Notes under the pieces: generated by a model
The model's database searches: none
What the model was told of the DNA's origin: nothing
Seen by the model: the letters and a program-made list of their open reading frames with translations, nothing else
Program-made: the position numbers and the translations under genes
Shown here: positions 20,751-30,500 of the stretch, piece after piece
Layout of the letters: every line of letters begins with the position of its first letter
Numbering within the stretch: the stretch's first letter is position 1
NCBI GenBank assembly: GCA_025084515.1
Contig: JAJAGP010000769.1
Location: 1 to 64,000, forward strand
Direction: 5' to 3'
DNA: 64,000 nucleotides
Source: Ancistrus triradiatus
Lineage: Eukaryota > Chordata > Actinopteri > Siluriformes > Loricariidae

Positions 20751-23322
20751 AACCGCTCTAAAAACGAATTGCTACTTCGCTTAACAAACTCGTGTCCTCT
20801 AGAATCGTTCAACCTATAAACCAAACAACTACTAAAAAACCCACTCTTGTATAACAACCGCTACTCTTACTGTAAACCGCTACTCTTTCCTCTAAACAAA
20901 AACCATTACCCCTCTAAACCAAATCGTTACCCTTCTAAAAAAACCAAACTGTTACCACCCTCTAAACCAAACCGTTACCCCCCTCTAACCAAACCGTTAC
21001 CCCGCTAAAAAAACCAAACTGTTACCCCTCCAACCAAAACCGTTACCACAACCCTCTAAAAAACCAAACCGTTACCAAACACCACCTCTAAACCAAACCG
21101 TAAACCGCCCTAAACCAAATCGTTACCCGTTCTACTAAACCAGAACTGTTTACCCCCTCCTAAACCAAACCTTTACCTTACCCACCCCTCTAAAGAACCA
21201 AACCGTTTACCCCCTCTAAACCAAACTGTTTTACCCACCCCTCCAAACCAAACCGTTACCCCTTCAACCAAACGTTACCCCCTCTAAACAAACCGTTACC
21301 GCCCCCTACCACTCTAAAACCAAACCGTTACCCCACCCCTCTACTGAAAACCAAACGTTACCACTTTACCGTTTACCCCTCTAAACCAACAAACCTTACC
21401 GCCTCTATCCAAATCGTTTAAACCCTTCTAAACCAAACTGTTTACCCCCCTCTAAACCAAACTGTTACCCCTCTAAACCAAACCGTTAACCCCCCTCTAA
21501 CCAACCGTTACCCCTCTAAAACCAAACCGTGAAACCCTCTAACCAACTGTTTACCCTCGAAAAAAACAAACCATTATACCCCGCTAAACCAAACTGTTTT
21601 TTCCCCTCTAAAACAAACCTTTCCCCCTAGAACAACCGTTTTACTCCTTCTCAAACAAACGTTACCAACCGGCCTCTAAAACAAACTGTTACCCCTCTAA
21701 ACCCAAACTGTTTAACGCCCCCTACCCTCTAAAAACAACGTTACCCCTTCTAAACCAAACTGTTAATTCCACCCCTCCTAGAACAAACGTTAACCCTCTA
21801 GCCAAACTGTTTACCCCTCTAAAGCAAACCGTTCCCATCTAAGCCAAACCTGTTACCATTACCCTCTAAACAAACTGTTAACCCCCTTACCCAAATTGTT
21901 GTCACCCCTCTATAACAAACCCGTTACTCCTCTAACCAAAACCTTGTTCGCGCCCTCTAAAATAAACCAAACCATTACCCCTCTAACCAACTGTTTCCCT
22001 CTAAACAAACCGTTACCCCTCTAATAACAAACCCTTTACTCTTCTCAACCAAACTGTTCTACCCCTCTAAAACAACCGGTACCCTTCCTAAACCAAACTG
22101 TTACCCCCCTCTAAAAAAACAAACCGTTACCCTTCTAAACCAACCTGGTACCCCTCTAAAACAAACCGTTCTACCTAACCTCTAGCCAACTGGTTACCCC
22201 TCTAAAACAAACCTTACCCATTCTAGCCAAACTGTTGTTACCTCTCTAAAACAACTGTTACCCACCCCCCGAAAACAAACCGTTACCCCTCTAACCAAAC
22301 CGTTACTCCTCTAAAAAAACCAACTGTTTCCCCTCTAAAACCAACCGTTAGCCCCTCTACGCCAACTGTTACCACCCACACCTACCCCTCTAAAACAAAC
22401 CTTACCCTTCTAAACCAAAACTGTTACCTAGCCCGCTAAAACACACCGTTACCCATCTATGCCAAACTGTTACCCCTCTAAAAACACACCGTTTACCCAT
22501 CTATGCAACTGTTCCCCTCTAAACAAAAACCGTTACCCCTCTAAAGGCCAAACTGTTACCCCTCTAAAACACCGTTACCCCCTCTAACCAAACTGTTCCC
22601 CTCCAAACAAACCGTTACCACCAACCCCTCTAATGCCAAACTGTTACCCCCGACCCCCCTAAACAACCCGTTCCCTTCTAACCAAACTGTTTAACCCCAC
22701 CTCTAAACCAACTTAACCCCTCTACACCAACCGTTACCCCTCTACCCAACCGTTTACCCCCTAACCAACCTTACCCCCCCTCTAAACCAAACTGTAACTA
22801 CCCCCTCCAAACAACCAAACCGGTACCCTCTAAACCAAAACCCGTTACCAACCAACCCCTCTAAACCAAACCGTTACCCCCTCTAGAACCAAGACTGTTA
22901 CCCCCTCTAACCAACCCCGTTTCCACCCCTCTAATCCAAGTCGTTACCCTTCTAAACCAAACTGTTACCCCTCTACCCAACTGTTACCCCTCTACACCAC
23001 AAACCGTTACCCCTCTACACAAACCGTTACCCCTCTCAACCAAACTGTTACCCGCCTCTAAACCAACCTTTACCGCCTCTATCCAAATCGGTACCCTTCC
23101 TAAACCAAACTGTTACCTCCTCTAACAAACTGTTACCCCTCTCAACCAAACCGTTCACCCTTCTAAACCAACTGGTTACCCCGCTAAACAAACCGTTACC
23201 CTCTAAAACCAAACCGGGGTTTTCCTACCTATACCCCTCTAACAAACTGTTTGCCCCTCTAAACCAAACCGTTACCCCTCTAAACCAAACTGTTTCCCCT
23301 CTAAAACAAACCGTTACCCCCT
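20750..23322. repeat. 21-bp minisatellite array 2
   Basis: About 120 units close to 'ctctaaaccaaaccgttaccc', which differ from array 1 mainly by 'aacc' for 'aaac'. The left edge is strongly decayed and the right edge ends sharply at 'gttaccccctgcttg'. It lies in the intron between samd4a exons 8 and 9. The one-base irregularities are as in array 1. Confidence 0.92.
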
Positions 23323-23454
23323 GCTTGCTGTTGTTCTGTTACAGCAACTGAGCAACTGTTGCTCTGATTTAGTTGAATTTTCTCCAGGTGTGTTTTCGTT
23401 AATCAGGTTTGGTGGCTGCGTGTCAGAATGATTAAACGCTTATGTAATAGTGCA

Positions 23455-23475
23455 TGTGTGTGTGTGTGTGTGTGT
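23455..23475. repeat. (TG)10 tract, AC in samd4a RNA, near exon 8 donor
   Basis: It lies about 35 bases past the exon 8 5' splice site. The intron's 3' end has a short GU run near 20473. Confidence 0.9.
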
Positions 23476-23510
23476 CTCATTAAATGAGTGAAAGGCGTTT
23501 TGCTCTTCAC

Positions 23511-23629
23511 CTCCTCGCCTGCCTGTATCCAGACATGTCCAGGAGAGGTTTCCGTGGAAACGAGCGGAACAGCTTCTGCACCTGCTGCTTCCATGACAAC
23601 AACCTCTTCTTCTGCGTCTCCGTGAAAGC
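23511..23629 (-). CDS. samd4a: Smaug homolog 1, exon 8 (PHAT region)
   Basis: It reads AFTETQKKRLLSWKQQVQKL, then FRSFPRKPLLDMSGYRQAR, nearly identical to vertebrate SAMD4A. It is 119 nt, phase 0 to phase 2, donor 'gtgaag'. It belongs to the helical PHAT-like region after the SAM domain that supports RNA binding and repression in Smaug proteins. The acceptor's pyrimidine tract is entirely a (CU)n microsatellite (GA on the plus strand, 23632-23660). Confidence 0.95.

Positions 23630-23631
<2 letters not shown>

Positions 23632-23660
<29 letters not shown>
23632..23660. repeat. (GA)14 tract forming the exon 8 pyrimidine tract
   Basis: On the gene strand this is (CU)14 running directly into the 'cag' acceptor of exon 8. 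Confidence 0.95.
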
Positions 23661-23664
<4 letters not shown>

Positions 23665-23770
23665 CGGGGTCAGCAGGACGGCAGGGATCTTGCATCATAC
23701 ACACGCAAGGTAACACTAGGGACTGTAGACTTTATAGGGGCTGTGATATGGGTTCCTGCGTCCTGCTCAC

Positions 23771-23856
23771 CTCGTGGATGAGACACTTGTCGATGAGCTG
23801 CAGGTAGGAGCTGATGTTCTCCTCGTCCGGCCGAGACACCAGCAGCTGTGTGCACA
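23771..23856 (-). CDS. samd4a: Smaug homolog 1, exon 7 (PHAT region)
   Basis: It reads VCTQLLVSRPDEENISSYLQ then LIDKCLIHE. The first codon is split with exon 6. It is 86 nt, acceptor 'ttggctcag', donor 'gtgagc', phase 1 to 0. The acidic DEEN motif and the helix are conserved with human SAMD4A. Confidence 0.95.
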
Positions 23857-23935
23857 CTGAGCCAAACGAGAGCAGGGTTACGCTACGTTCTCCTTTATTT
23901 CTCACTGTCAGCTCGATCAGATCCGGCTTACTGAC

Positions 23936-24170
23936 CTTTCCCCATGACGCGAGTGAACTGGGCAGGAATGTCTCCCTCCGCTACCAGCGTGCTGCTGCTC
24001 TCGGCCTCTCCCGCGCCCACGCAGACCCCGCCCGGCCCGCTCTTCCCCTCTGCGCTCAGTAGGGGGCGCTGCTGAGAATCGGATGCGCCGCTGAACGTCT
24101 TAATGGGCGTGACGATGATCTGGTGGAGCTCCTGCAGAGGGCAGCGCAGGTTCCCCCCCTCCAGGACGTC
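23936..24170 (-). CDS. samd4a: Smaug homolog 1, exon 6
   Basis: It starts DVLEGGNLRCPLQELHQIIV and ends EGDIPAQFTRVMGK, both strongly conserved. The middle (about residues 420-460: 'TFSGASDSQQRPLLSAEGKS' and a Gly/Ser-rich run) is low-complexity and lineage-specific, as in other vertebrates. It is 235 nt, phase 0 to 1, acceptor 'gttacgccag', donor 'gtcagt'. The plus-strand 'agggggcgctgctgag' inside it resembles a CTCF core but lies in coding sequence. Confidence 0.93.
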
Positions 24171-24527
24171 CTGGCGTAACGGGGAGAGGGGACGAGATAT
24201 GAGACGGACAGAAACGCTCAGATGATTAACTTACTTTCAACACTATAAATGCCTGTACAGAAACATGTGTGATATTTAAATGAATCCAAATATCGATCCT
24301 GATCCTCTAAAAGTTAAACGCATACAGATACATTTTGGCAAACCAGAGCTATAATGAAAGACGTTTTAAGTTTTATTAAACACAAAGTAGAGAGTTCACA
24401 CAAAGGTGAGCCAGCATGCAGATAGAGAGCACAGAGATAGAGCAGATCTACTTCATATATAGTACTAATTTTACAGAAGGTATCAGGGACATTAAGCACA
24501 GAGATGTTAAGGATGAGAAACACGAAC
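24171..24527 (-). other. samd4a: samd4a intron 5
   Basis: A 357-base AT-rich intron. No gene or recognisable repeat. Confidence 0.8.
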
Positions 24528-24614
24528 CTTTTCGAGCGAGCGTAGCATGTTCTGCCTCTCTTTCAGTTTCTGGATGCTGATGATGATCTTGTGCCGAGCT
24601 CCTTTAGTCACGTT
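24528..24614 (-). CDS. samd4a: Smaug homolog 1, exon 5 (second half of SAM domain)
   Basis: It reads NVTKGARHKIIISIQKLKER then QNMLRSLEK (29 codons, phase 0 to 0). This is the C-terminal half of the SAM domain. The basic KGARHK segment belongs to the surface that binds Smaug recognition hairpins (family knowledge). Acceptor 'ccctgtgatgcag', donor 'gttcgt'. Confidence 0.96.
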
Positions 24615-24737
24615 CTGCATCACAGGGAGAACATTTGGAACGTTAATTCTGGAGCGCAAACAGACGGACTCCTTAAGTACCAGTTTGCTTCCATTTAAAA
24701 AGTGACAAGGTGAAGAAGATGACCCTGGGGAAGTCAC

Positions 24738-24847
24738 CTGTGCCTCCAGCTGCTGCTCGGTTAGCGACATCATCTCATCGTAGGTCATGGTGGAGAAGAG
24801 CCCGGCGTATTTGTGCAGGCGCAGACTCTTGAGCCACGCTGGCACAT
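24738..24847 (-). CDS. samd4a: Smaug homolog 1, exon 4 (first half of SAM domain)
   Basis: It reads DVPAWLKSLRLHKYAGLFST then MTYDEMMSLTEQQLEAQ (110 nt, phase 1 to 0). This is the diagnostic start of the SAMD4 SAM domain, about residues 332-368. Acceptor 'cttgcccgcag', donor 'gtgact'. The short upstream intron (111 bases) has a GU-rich 3' part. Confidence 0.96.
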
Positions 24848-24958
24848 CTGCGGGCAAGACGCACCCACACCACACACACACAGACAGACACACACTCCTG
24901 CTTACACAGCTCAAAAAACCCCTCGCGGACAAGAGCGTCACGTGGAACGGGTGCTCAC

Positions 24959-25231
24959 CCCTCATGCCGCTGCCCTCCTCGGAGAACGAGCTGCGGAGCG
25001 CCAAGCCCAGGCCCGAGCCGTCGTCCAGGTGCTCACTGCCGCCGCTGCCCGACGACGCCACGCTGCTCTGGGGGGACAGGGGGGCGTGGTCGGAGCTGAG
25101 CGGCGCCCCTCGCCCTCGCAGGTCCTCCTGAGAGAGCCAGCCGTGACCCAGGGGCTGAGAGGAGCCGCTCATTGGAGGGGTGAGAGACACGGAACGCTGC
25201 AGAGGACTGTGCTGACCCGCAGACTGCAGCA
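24959..25231 (-). CDS. samd4a: Smaug homolog 1, exon 3 (Ser-rich linker)
   Basis: It reads MLQSAGQHSPLQRSVSLTPP, then GHGWLSQEDLRGRG, SDHAPLSPQSSVASSGSGGS and SFSEEGSGMR (273 nt, phase 1 to 1). The conserved 'RSVSLTPP' and 'LSPQSSVASSG' blocks identify SAMD4A. This is the low-complexity linker before the SAM domain, probably phosphorylated. Acceptor 'gtgtgcccgcag', donor 'gtgagc'. Confidence 0.95.
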
Positions 25232-27631
25232 CTGCGGGCACACACGCGGGCACACATTACAGAGTGGCCCTGCTTTCACTTCCCGACGCCCATTTGAATC
25301 ACTCGGGAGGAAACCGACGCCCGTCCTAAACGCCCCGCCTACGCCGGCCTGTAGGGGGTAAGGGTGCAGTTGAAGGGTGCAGGGCAGGTGGAGGTAGGGG
25401 GCGGGAGAGGATGGTGAACCGATCGCAGCCTCCTGTAAGCGTCGGACGGTTTGTCCCACGTATAGGCTTTCGAGTGCCAGGTTAAAATAGTCGCCCCGGC
25501 TAACGTGACACGCTCCCTAAATATTAGCCATTTCCCCTAAATACAGACCCCACAAAAGCCGACCTTAGAAGGGAACGGAGAGAAAGGCATGCGGACCACA
25601 GACCGAGGGGGGGTGTAGAAGCGTCTGTTTGTCTCTGTGTACAGGGCAAAGAGGCAATGAGATGCCAGGCTAAAAATTGTAACGCGTCGTCTGTGGGATT
25701 TCTTTTATCGTACTCCTTCATGTAAACATTTAGGCTAGAGATGTTTTTATCCAGATGCGCCACTGAGTCGATCCACGCAGTGATCTTTGATCGTAAAAGT
25801 TATGTATAAATAACAACAGGTTTTGCTTAAAGGAAGCCGATTGCCTGAAAAAACTGCCGTTTGTGCCTGTCGGACTGCGCGCCGTTTAAAATAAAGGGGA
25901 TCTTGTGGAGCCGAGCTTTAAATGGGCTCTTATTTATATCTTCAGCTGTCTCCTTCATCAGGAGGGGAAAAAAAGGCGAGCCTCACATTCTAAGCTGGAA
26001 ATATCCCGCTCCAACCACAGATATGTTCATTCTCATTCCCAATATCTTTGTTACAGCTCCTTCTCTGCCACGCACGTCTCTCAGCGCCGAAAATCAGGGT
26101 TCTACTGCGTCTCAAACCGAGGGACCTTTCCGTCCACAGATCCACGTTCCCTCTGCTCGGGCCCTGCAGAAATTAAACGTCGCTCTTCTAGAGTGCTGAC
26201 CCTCATTGTCTTGTGATCGGCTCCTGACCGTCACATGATCCGGCACCAACGGCCTAAATGCATCCACAGCTCAGGGTTCAGCTCTGAATCCTCTATATAT
26301 TCTCACTCTGACTTTCTGAGGGCTTTTTATTTCTTACCAGAACGACTTTTAGTTCATCGTCTACCCAAAGGATGCAGGATTAAGCAAGGTTCAGCAGAAG
26401 CCCTCAGTCGAACCGACGTATGACCGAGCTGAGCTGCTGAGGGCCTTGCTCTTAAACGATCCAAAGACTTAACCTCCGTCACAGTGAACTACTTCAGGCT
26501 CGCTACGTGTTCGTTTGCCCATACAAAAGTTTAACGTCTAAATAAAAAAGTCTGAATGATAGAGAACTAGTACGTGCCAACCCCTGCGCCACCTGCCGTA
26601 AGACAAAGAAAACATACCGCTCTACTTTCATTTTCATGTTTTAAAGGTCCAAAGCTAAGAATGACTCTATTATATGTTACAGTGCCGTCCTAAATGTTTT
26701 CACATTGTGTTTTCGTTCATATTATTGTTTAACACAAAGCACTATGTGCAAAACTACTACGTGCTGTGTCCCAGAACAGTTACACGGACGTTAAACTAAA
26801 TATAAACTAAAATAAAAAGTGTTTGGACAGGCATGAGATCTTAAAGTGAAAGTTTTAGCCCCGTTTATCACGGTCACGCTGTTCGAACCCTGGTCCTCAG
26901 GAACTCTATCTCAGAGCCACAGGAACTATCTGAATCAAACCGGACTGGCTGCCCTGATTTCCCAGAGGTCCTCCCTGATCACATTTAGGGAGTTTTTCCT
27001 CGCCACTGTTGCCACATTTTGGAAAAGCAAGAAAAACCCATTCAACAGAAAATGAATAAATATGCTGAGGTGAGGAACAGTGCGAGGAGAGTTTAAACGT
27101 GTACGAACAATCTCAGGTAATCGCTGCTTACGTGAAACACTGTTCTGACTAAACAAAACCTTTGTGAGAAACCTTTTCCGTTCCACTGTTACTCTAGGCT
27201 TGCTCAATTCGGGCTGTGAATCTAGAGATTTATGGAAATGGAGACGATAGAAATACATTTGATACGATCATAAAGGTAAAGTTTTGGAGCCACAAATATT
27301 GCAGAACAATTGCTAGATGTGAGCAAAGAATAAAGCTCTGGCACTGGTCGAAATTTTGCCTCTCAAATCTCAGTCTGAGAGGCACCAACAGGAGGAACGG
27401 AATTTGGATCGGAGGCGCAAACTCTGGGTCAGCGACAAGCGTCGGAGGTGAAAAGGTAAACGAGGAAGAAAACGTGGTTTCTCTAGGAGTTATGCTGCCA
27501 CTTTTATGGCTAAGGCTTGTCTCGGGTCTGTCTTTAGAAAATCGTATAATCAGACACGAAGAACAGACGAAAAATCGTAGAATTAATAACCTGACCTAAG
27601 CAACAGAATAAACGAAATAAATCAAACTCAC
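25232..27631 (-). other. samd4a: samd4a intron 2
   Basis: A 2.4-kb intron with no exon recognised. A relative of the 455-715 repeat lies around 26.88-27.2 kb ('agggagtttttcctcgccac', 'tgttgccacattttgg'). The remainder is unremarkable. Confidence 0.7.
26880..27215. repeat. Partial dispersed repeat related to 455-715
   Basis: It carries the phrases 'tttagggagtttttcctcgc' and 'cactgttgcc', the inverse of 'ggcaaggaaaaactccctaa' in the other copy, plus 'ttgctcaattcgggct'. Confidence 0.5.
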
Positions 27632-28156
27632 TGGAGTTGCCTCCGCTTCCCGTTCCGACGGTGTTGATGGTGGCCGGGACCGAGGACGACGGGTAGAGCA
27701 GGAGGTGCCCGTTCTCGCAGCCCTGCTGCTGTTGCGAGTGCCAGGTGGCGATGCCCGAGTCTCGAGAGCCCTGCCAGCCATTGAGGCGGTCGTCGGAGCC
27801 GTAGCGCTGATGTTGGCTGTAGAGATGATGAGAGGAGGGAATTCGCTCCAGGGAATCTCCTCCCCCTCCACCTCCTCCGGTCCGAGTCGCCGCCCGTTCC
27901 TCCAGGTGGTTGAGCCAGAGCGCCAGGTCGGCTCGGTCCTCCAGAGACGTGGCCGGGTGGATGAGGGCGTACGACAGGAGCTGTCTGCTCTCCTCGAGGT
28001 GCCGGCCGTACTCGATGGTGTGAGTCAGGATTTTGGGCAGCAGGCGCATATATTCGCTCTTGGCCTCGCTGTTGCCCGGCTTGAGGAGGGGCAGGTGGGT
28101 GAGCACCAGGGAGATCAGACGCTCCTTCGGCTCTGCCTGCCACTGTCCGATCACAG
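27632..28156 (-). CDS. samd4a: Smaug homolog 1, exon 2 (main N-terminal exon)
   Basis: It reads VIGQWQAEPKERLISLVLTH, LPLLKPGNSEAKSEYMRLLP, KILTHTIEYGRHLEESRQLL and SYALIHPATSLEDRADLALW, then NSSV-type Ser/Gly-rich sequence to 'NTVGTGSGGN' (525 nt, phase 1 to 1). This helical region is the conserved Smaug similarity region 1, thought to mediate self-association and partner binding. A Gly-rich run (seven Gly) and a Gln run (four Gln) mark the start of the linker. Acceptor 'tttatccgtag', donor 'gtgagt'. Confidence 0.95.
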
Positions 28157-29067
28157 CTACGGATAAAGAGTTCGTAAACTGTTTAGTACATTAAATGATT
28201 TTGATTTGCTTTCTTACTTCGCAAAAATGAACTGCTGTGTGACGACCGCAAGACAGAATGCGTCCACGTCCCCGTCCCCGTCCGTATATAGCTGCTCCTC
28301 TAATAGAACGGAACTCTAACAGGAACAGATCTTTATTTTACTTCGTTAACCACCTGCTGCAGATCCGTATTTGCGTTATTACGCGGCTATACATATCCAA
28401 CCTATTGTGGCATGTCTCAAAAACGCCCGTCCTGTCTCGTCCCATCCCGTCCCGGCTATAGATACTCCGAGGTCATGGACACTTTGTCCAGCACCACAAA
28501 TAGAGGACTAGCAGGGCCCGGCACAGACCTCTGGCCCAGACCAGGCACGTAGTCGAAATTAAAAGGTTACTGCTTCTAAGCCCCTCAAAAATAACGTTGG
28601 TTTCTGTTTTTTGGGCTGCTAGAGCTGAATTTATTGCATTTCTTGAGGATTTCGGTTCAAATTTGGTCGGGGGGCTTTTGTGGAACCCTGTTTTGGACAC
28701 ACCCCCACACGCAGAGTTTCGGGAGCCCAGACACGAGTGAGTGTATTTAAAGTGGCACTATGTTTACTACACACACACAGAGAGTGGGGCTCAGACTGAG
28801 AGACGACAGTTCCGCTGTGATTAAGTGTTCCTGCGTGACGCCTTTTTCTGGAGCGTCCATTTTTACCGAAATACTTTTTGTCTCCTTTCTTGCTCCCTGA
28901 GCTGCTTTCTGACTCCTGTCTCCTGTCCCTGTCTCACATTCTCTCTCTGGCTGTCTTTGACTCTTCAGTTTAAAATGCCTGTTCATTCAGGAGAGATCGT
29001 AGGGTTGAGGAGGGAGGATGGAAACAGTGAGCAAGTATTTGTGTAACCCCTCCTTAATACCCCCCCA

Positions 29068-29072
29068 ACACA

Positions 29073-29114
<42 letters not shown>
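29068..29114. repeat. (CA)n microsatellite, interrupted
   Basis: About 22 CA units with one 'ata' interruption. Confidence 0.95.
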
Positions 29115-29119
<5 letters not shown>

Positions 29120-29250
29120 ACACAGCCTCCTCTATACACTCACTTTCTCTCACTCTCTATTTCACATCTTCCATTCCACTCTGCCTCAGCCGAGCTTAAT
29201 GTACACCGAAAGAGCAGAGTGTGCCATGTGGTCATCTGCATGAGTCATAT

Positions 29251-29284
<34 letters not shown>

Positions 29285-29298
29285 GAGGGAGAGAGAGT
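29251..29298. repeat. (GA)n microsatellite, interrupted
   Basis: GA repeats with 'ggga' interruptions. Confidence 0.9.
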
Positions 29299-29439
29299 GA
29301 GAGAGCTGCTGGAAGTCAGCAGGGTGTGGGGAAAGCCCTGTTTTAGTGCTGTATCAGTCAGTTTAAGGCCAGGACGGGGGAATTCGGTGTGGTTCATACC
29401 AACGAGGGTGTAACGTTCAGAAATTCAAGCTTTCTACCA

Positions 29440-29440
<1 letters not shown>

Positions 29441-29500
<60 letters not shown>
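29441..29500. repeat. (CA)30 microsatellite
   Basis: A 60-base uninterrupted CA run. Confidence 0.95.
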
Positions 29501-29503
<3 letters not shown>

Positions 29504-29904
29504 AGACACACACTCACTACACCTACCGTTAGCGTTTCAGCTATATTACTAATATCTTAATATTCAGTCACAGCTTAAATCTCTTAAAGCACCAGACTGG
29601 AAACCCGTCATATATTATATTGTAAGTATTATGAAGTTTCTTAATGTAAAAACTGACACCGAACGACGAAATGCGTTTAAACCAAACAAACAACTTTCAA
29701 ACTCCCCTATCTTACGGCACAGCACACGTCATCCCTGACGTCCATCGCTGCACGGAGCAAACAAACTGGGACACAAGAAACCTGTTCATCTCTATTAGTA
29801 ATGTGGACCGGTAACTCTGTCCAAAATAAAGGCAAATCAACCGATCAGAACACAATACAGGAGCGCCGGTCACAATCAGGGTCAGTTTGTTAAACTCTAC
29901 CGAC

Positions 29905-30500
29905 CCGTCTTCCGTCTCCCGCCTCGCTTTCTGACTCCAGTCCCTCTCCCCGACTTGCTTTCTGACTTGTGTCCCTCTAACACCCTGCTGTCCGACTCCT
30001 GTCTTGCTTTCCGGCTTGTGTCCCTCTCCTGACTCACTTTCCAACTCTTGTCTGGCTTTCTGACCCGTGTCCCTTTCCCTGAGCCTTCTTTGTTTCCAGT
30101 CCCTCTCCTTGACCTGTTTTCTGACTCCTGTCCCTCTCCCCACCACGCTTTCCCACCTGTGTCCCTCACCCCGAGCCGCTTTCCGACTCCTGTCCAGATT
30201 CCTGACCTTCTTTCCGACTCCTTTCCATATCCCCGACTTGCTTTCGGACTACTTTCTCTTTCCCTGTCCCTCTTTGCGACTCCCATCCCTGTCCCCTGCC
30301 TGCTTTCTGACTTGTGTCCTTCTCCTCAACTCATTTTACCACCCCAGGCCCTCTTCCTGAGAAACGTAATGTTTCCAGTCCCTATACCGACCTGCTTTCT
30401 GACTTGTCTTTCTCTCCAAGACCAGTTTTCTGTCTCCAGTCCTGCTTTTCATCTTCAGTCCCTCTCCCCGACCCACTTCCCAACTCATGTCCCGTATGGT
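29905..30500. repeat. Pyrimidine-rich ~31-bp minisatellite
   Basis: Degenerate tandem units of the form 'gctttctgacttgtgtccct' plus 'ctccccgactt'; about twenty copies diverged by substitutions and small indels. The plus strand is almost purine-free in places. The ORFs crossing it on both strands are repeat artefacts. Confidence 0.8.

Noticed and set aside
17190..23322. Telomere-like repeat because of 'gttaccc' words
   Set aside because: The unit is 21 bases and lacks tandem CCCTAA. It is an ordinary minisatellite.
27705..28166. 153-codon plus-strand ORF and overlapping 171-codon minus ORF
   Set aside because: Shadows of samd4a exon 2, whose own frame matches Smaug1 throughout.
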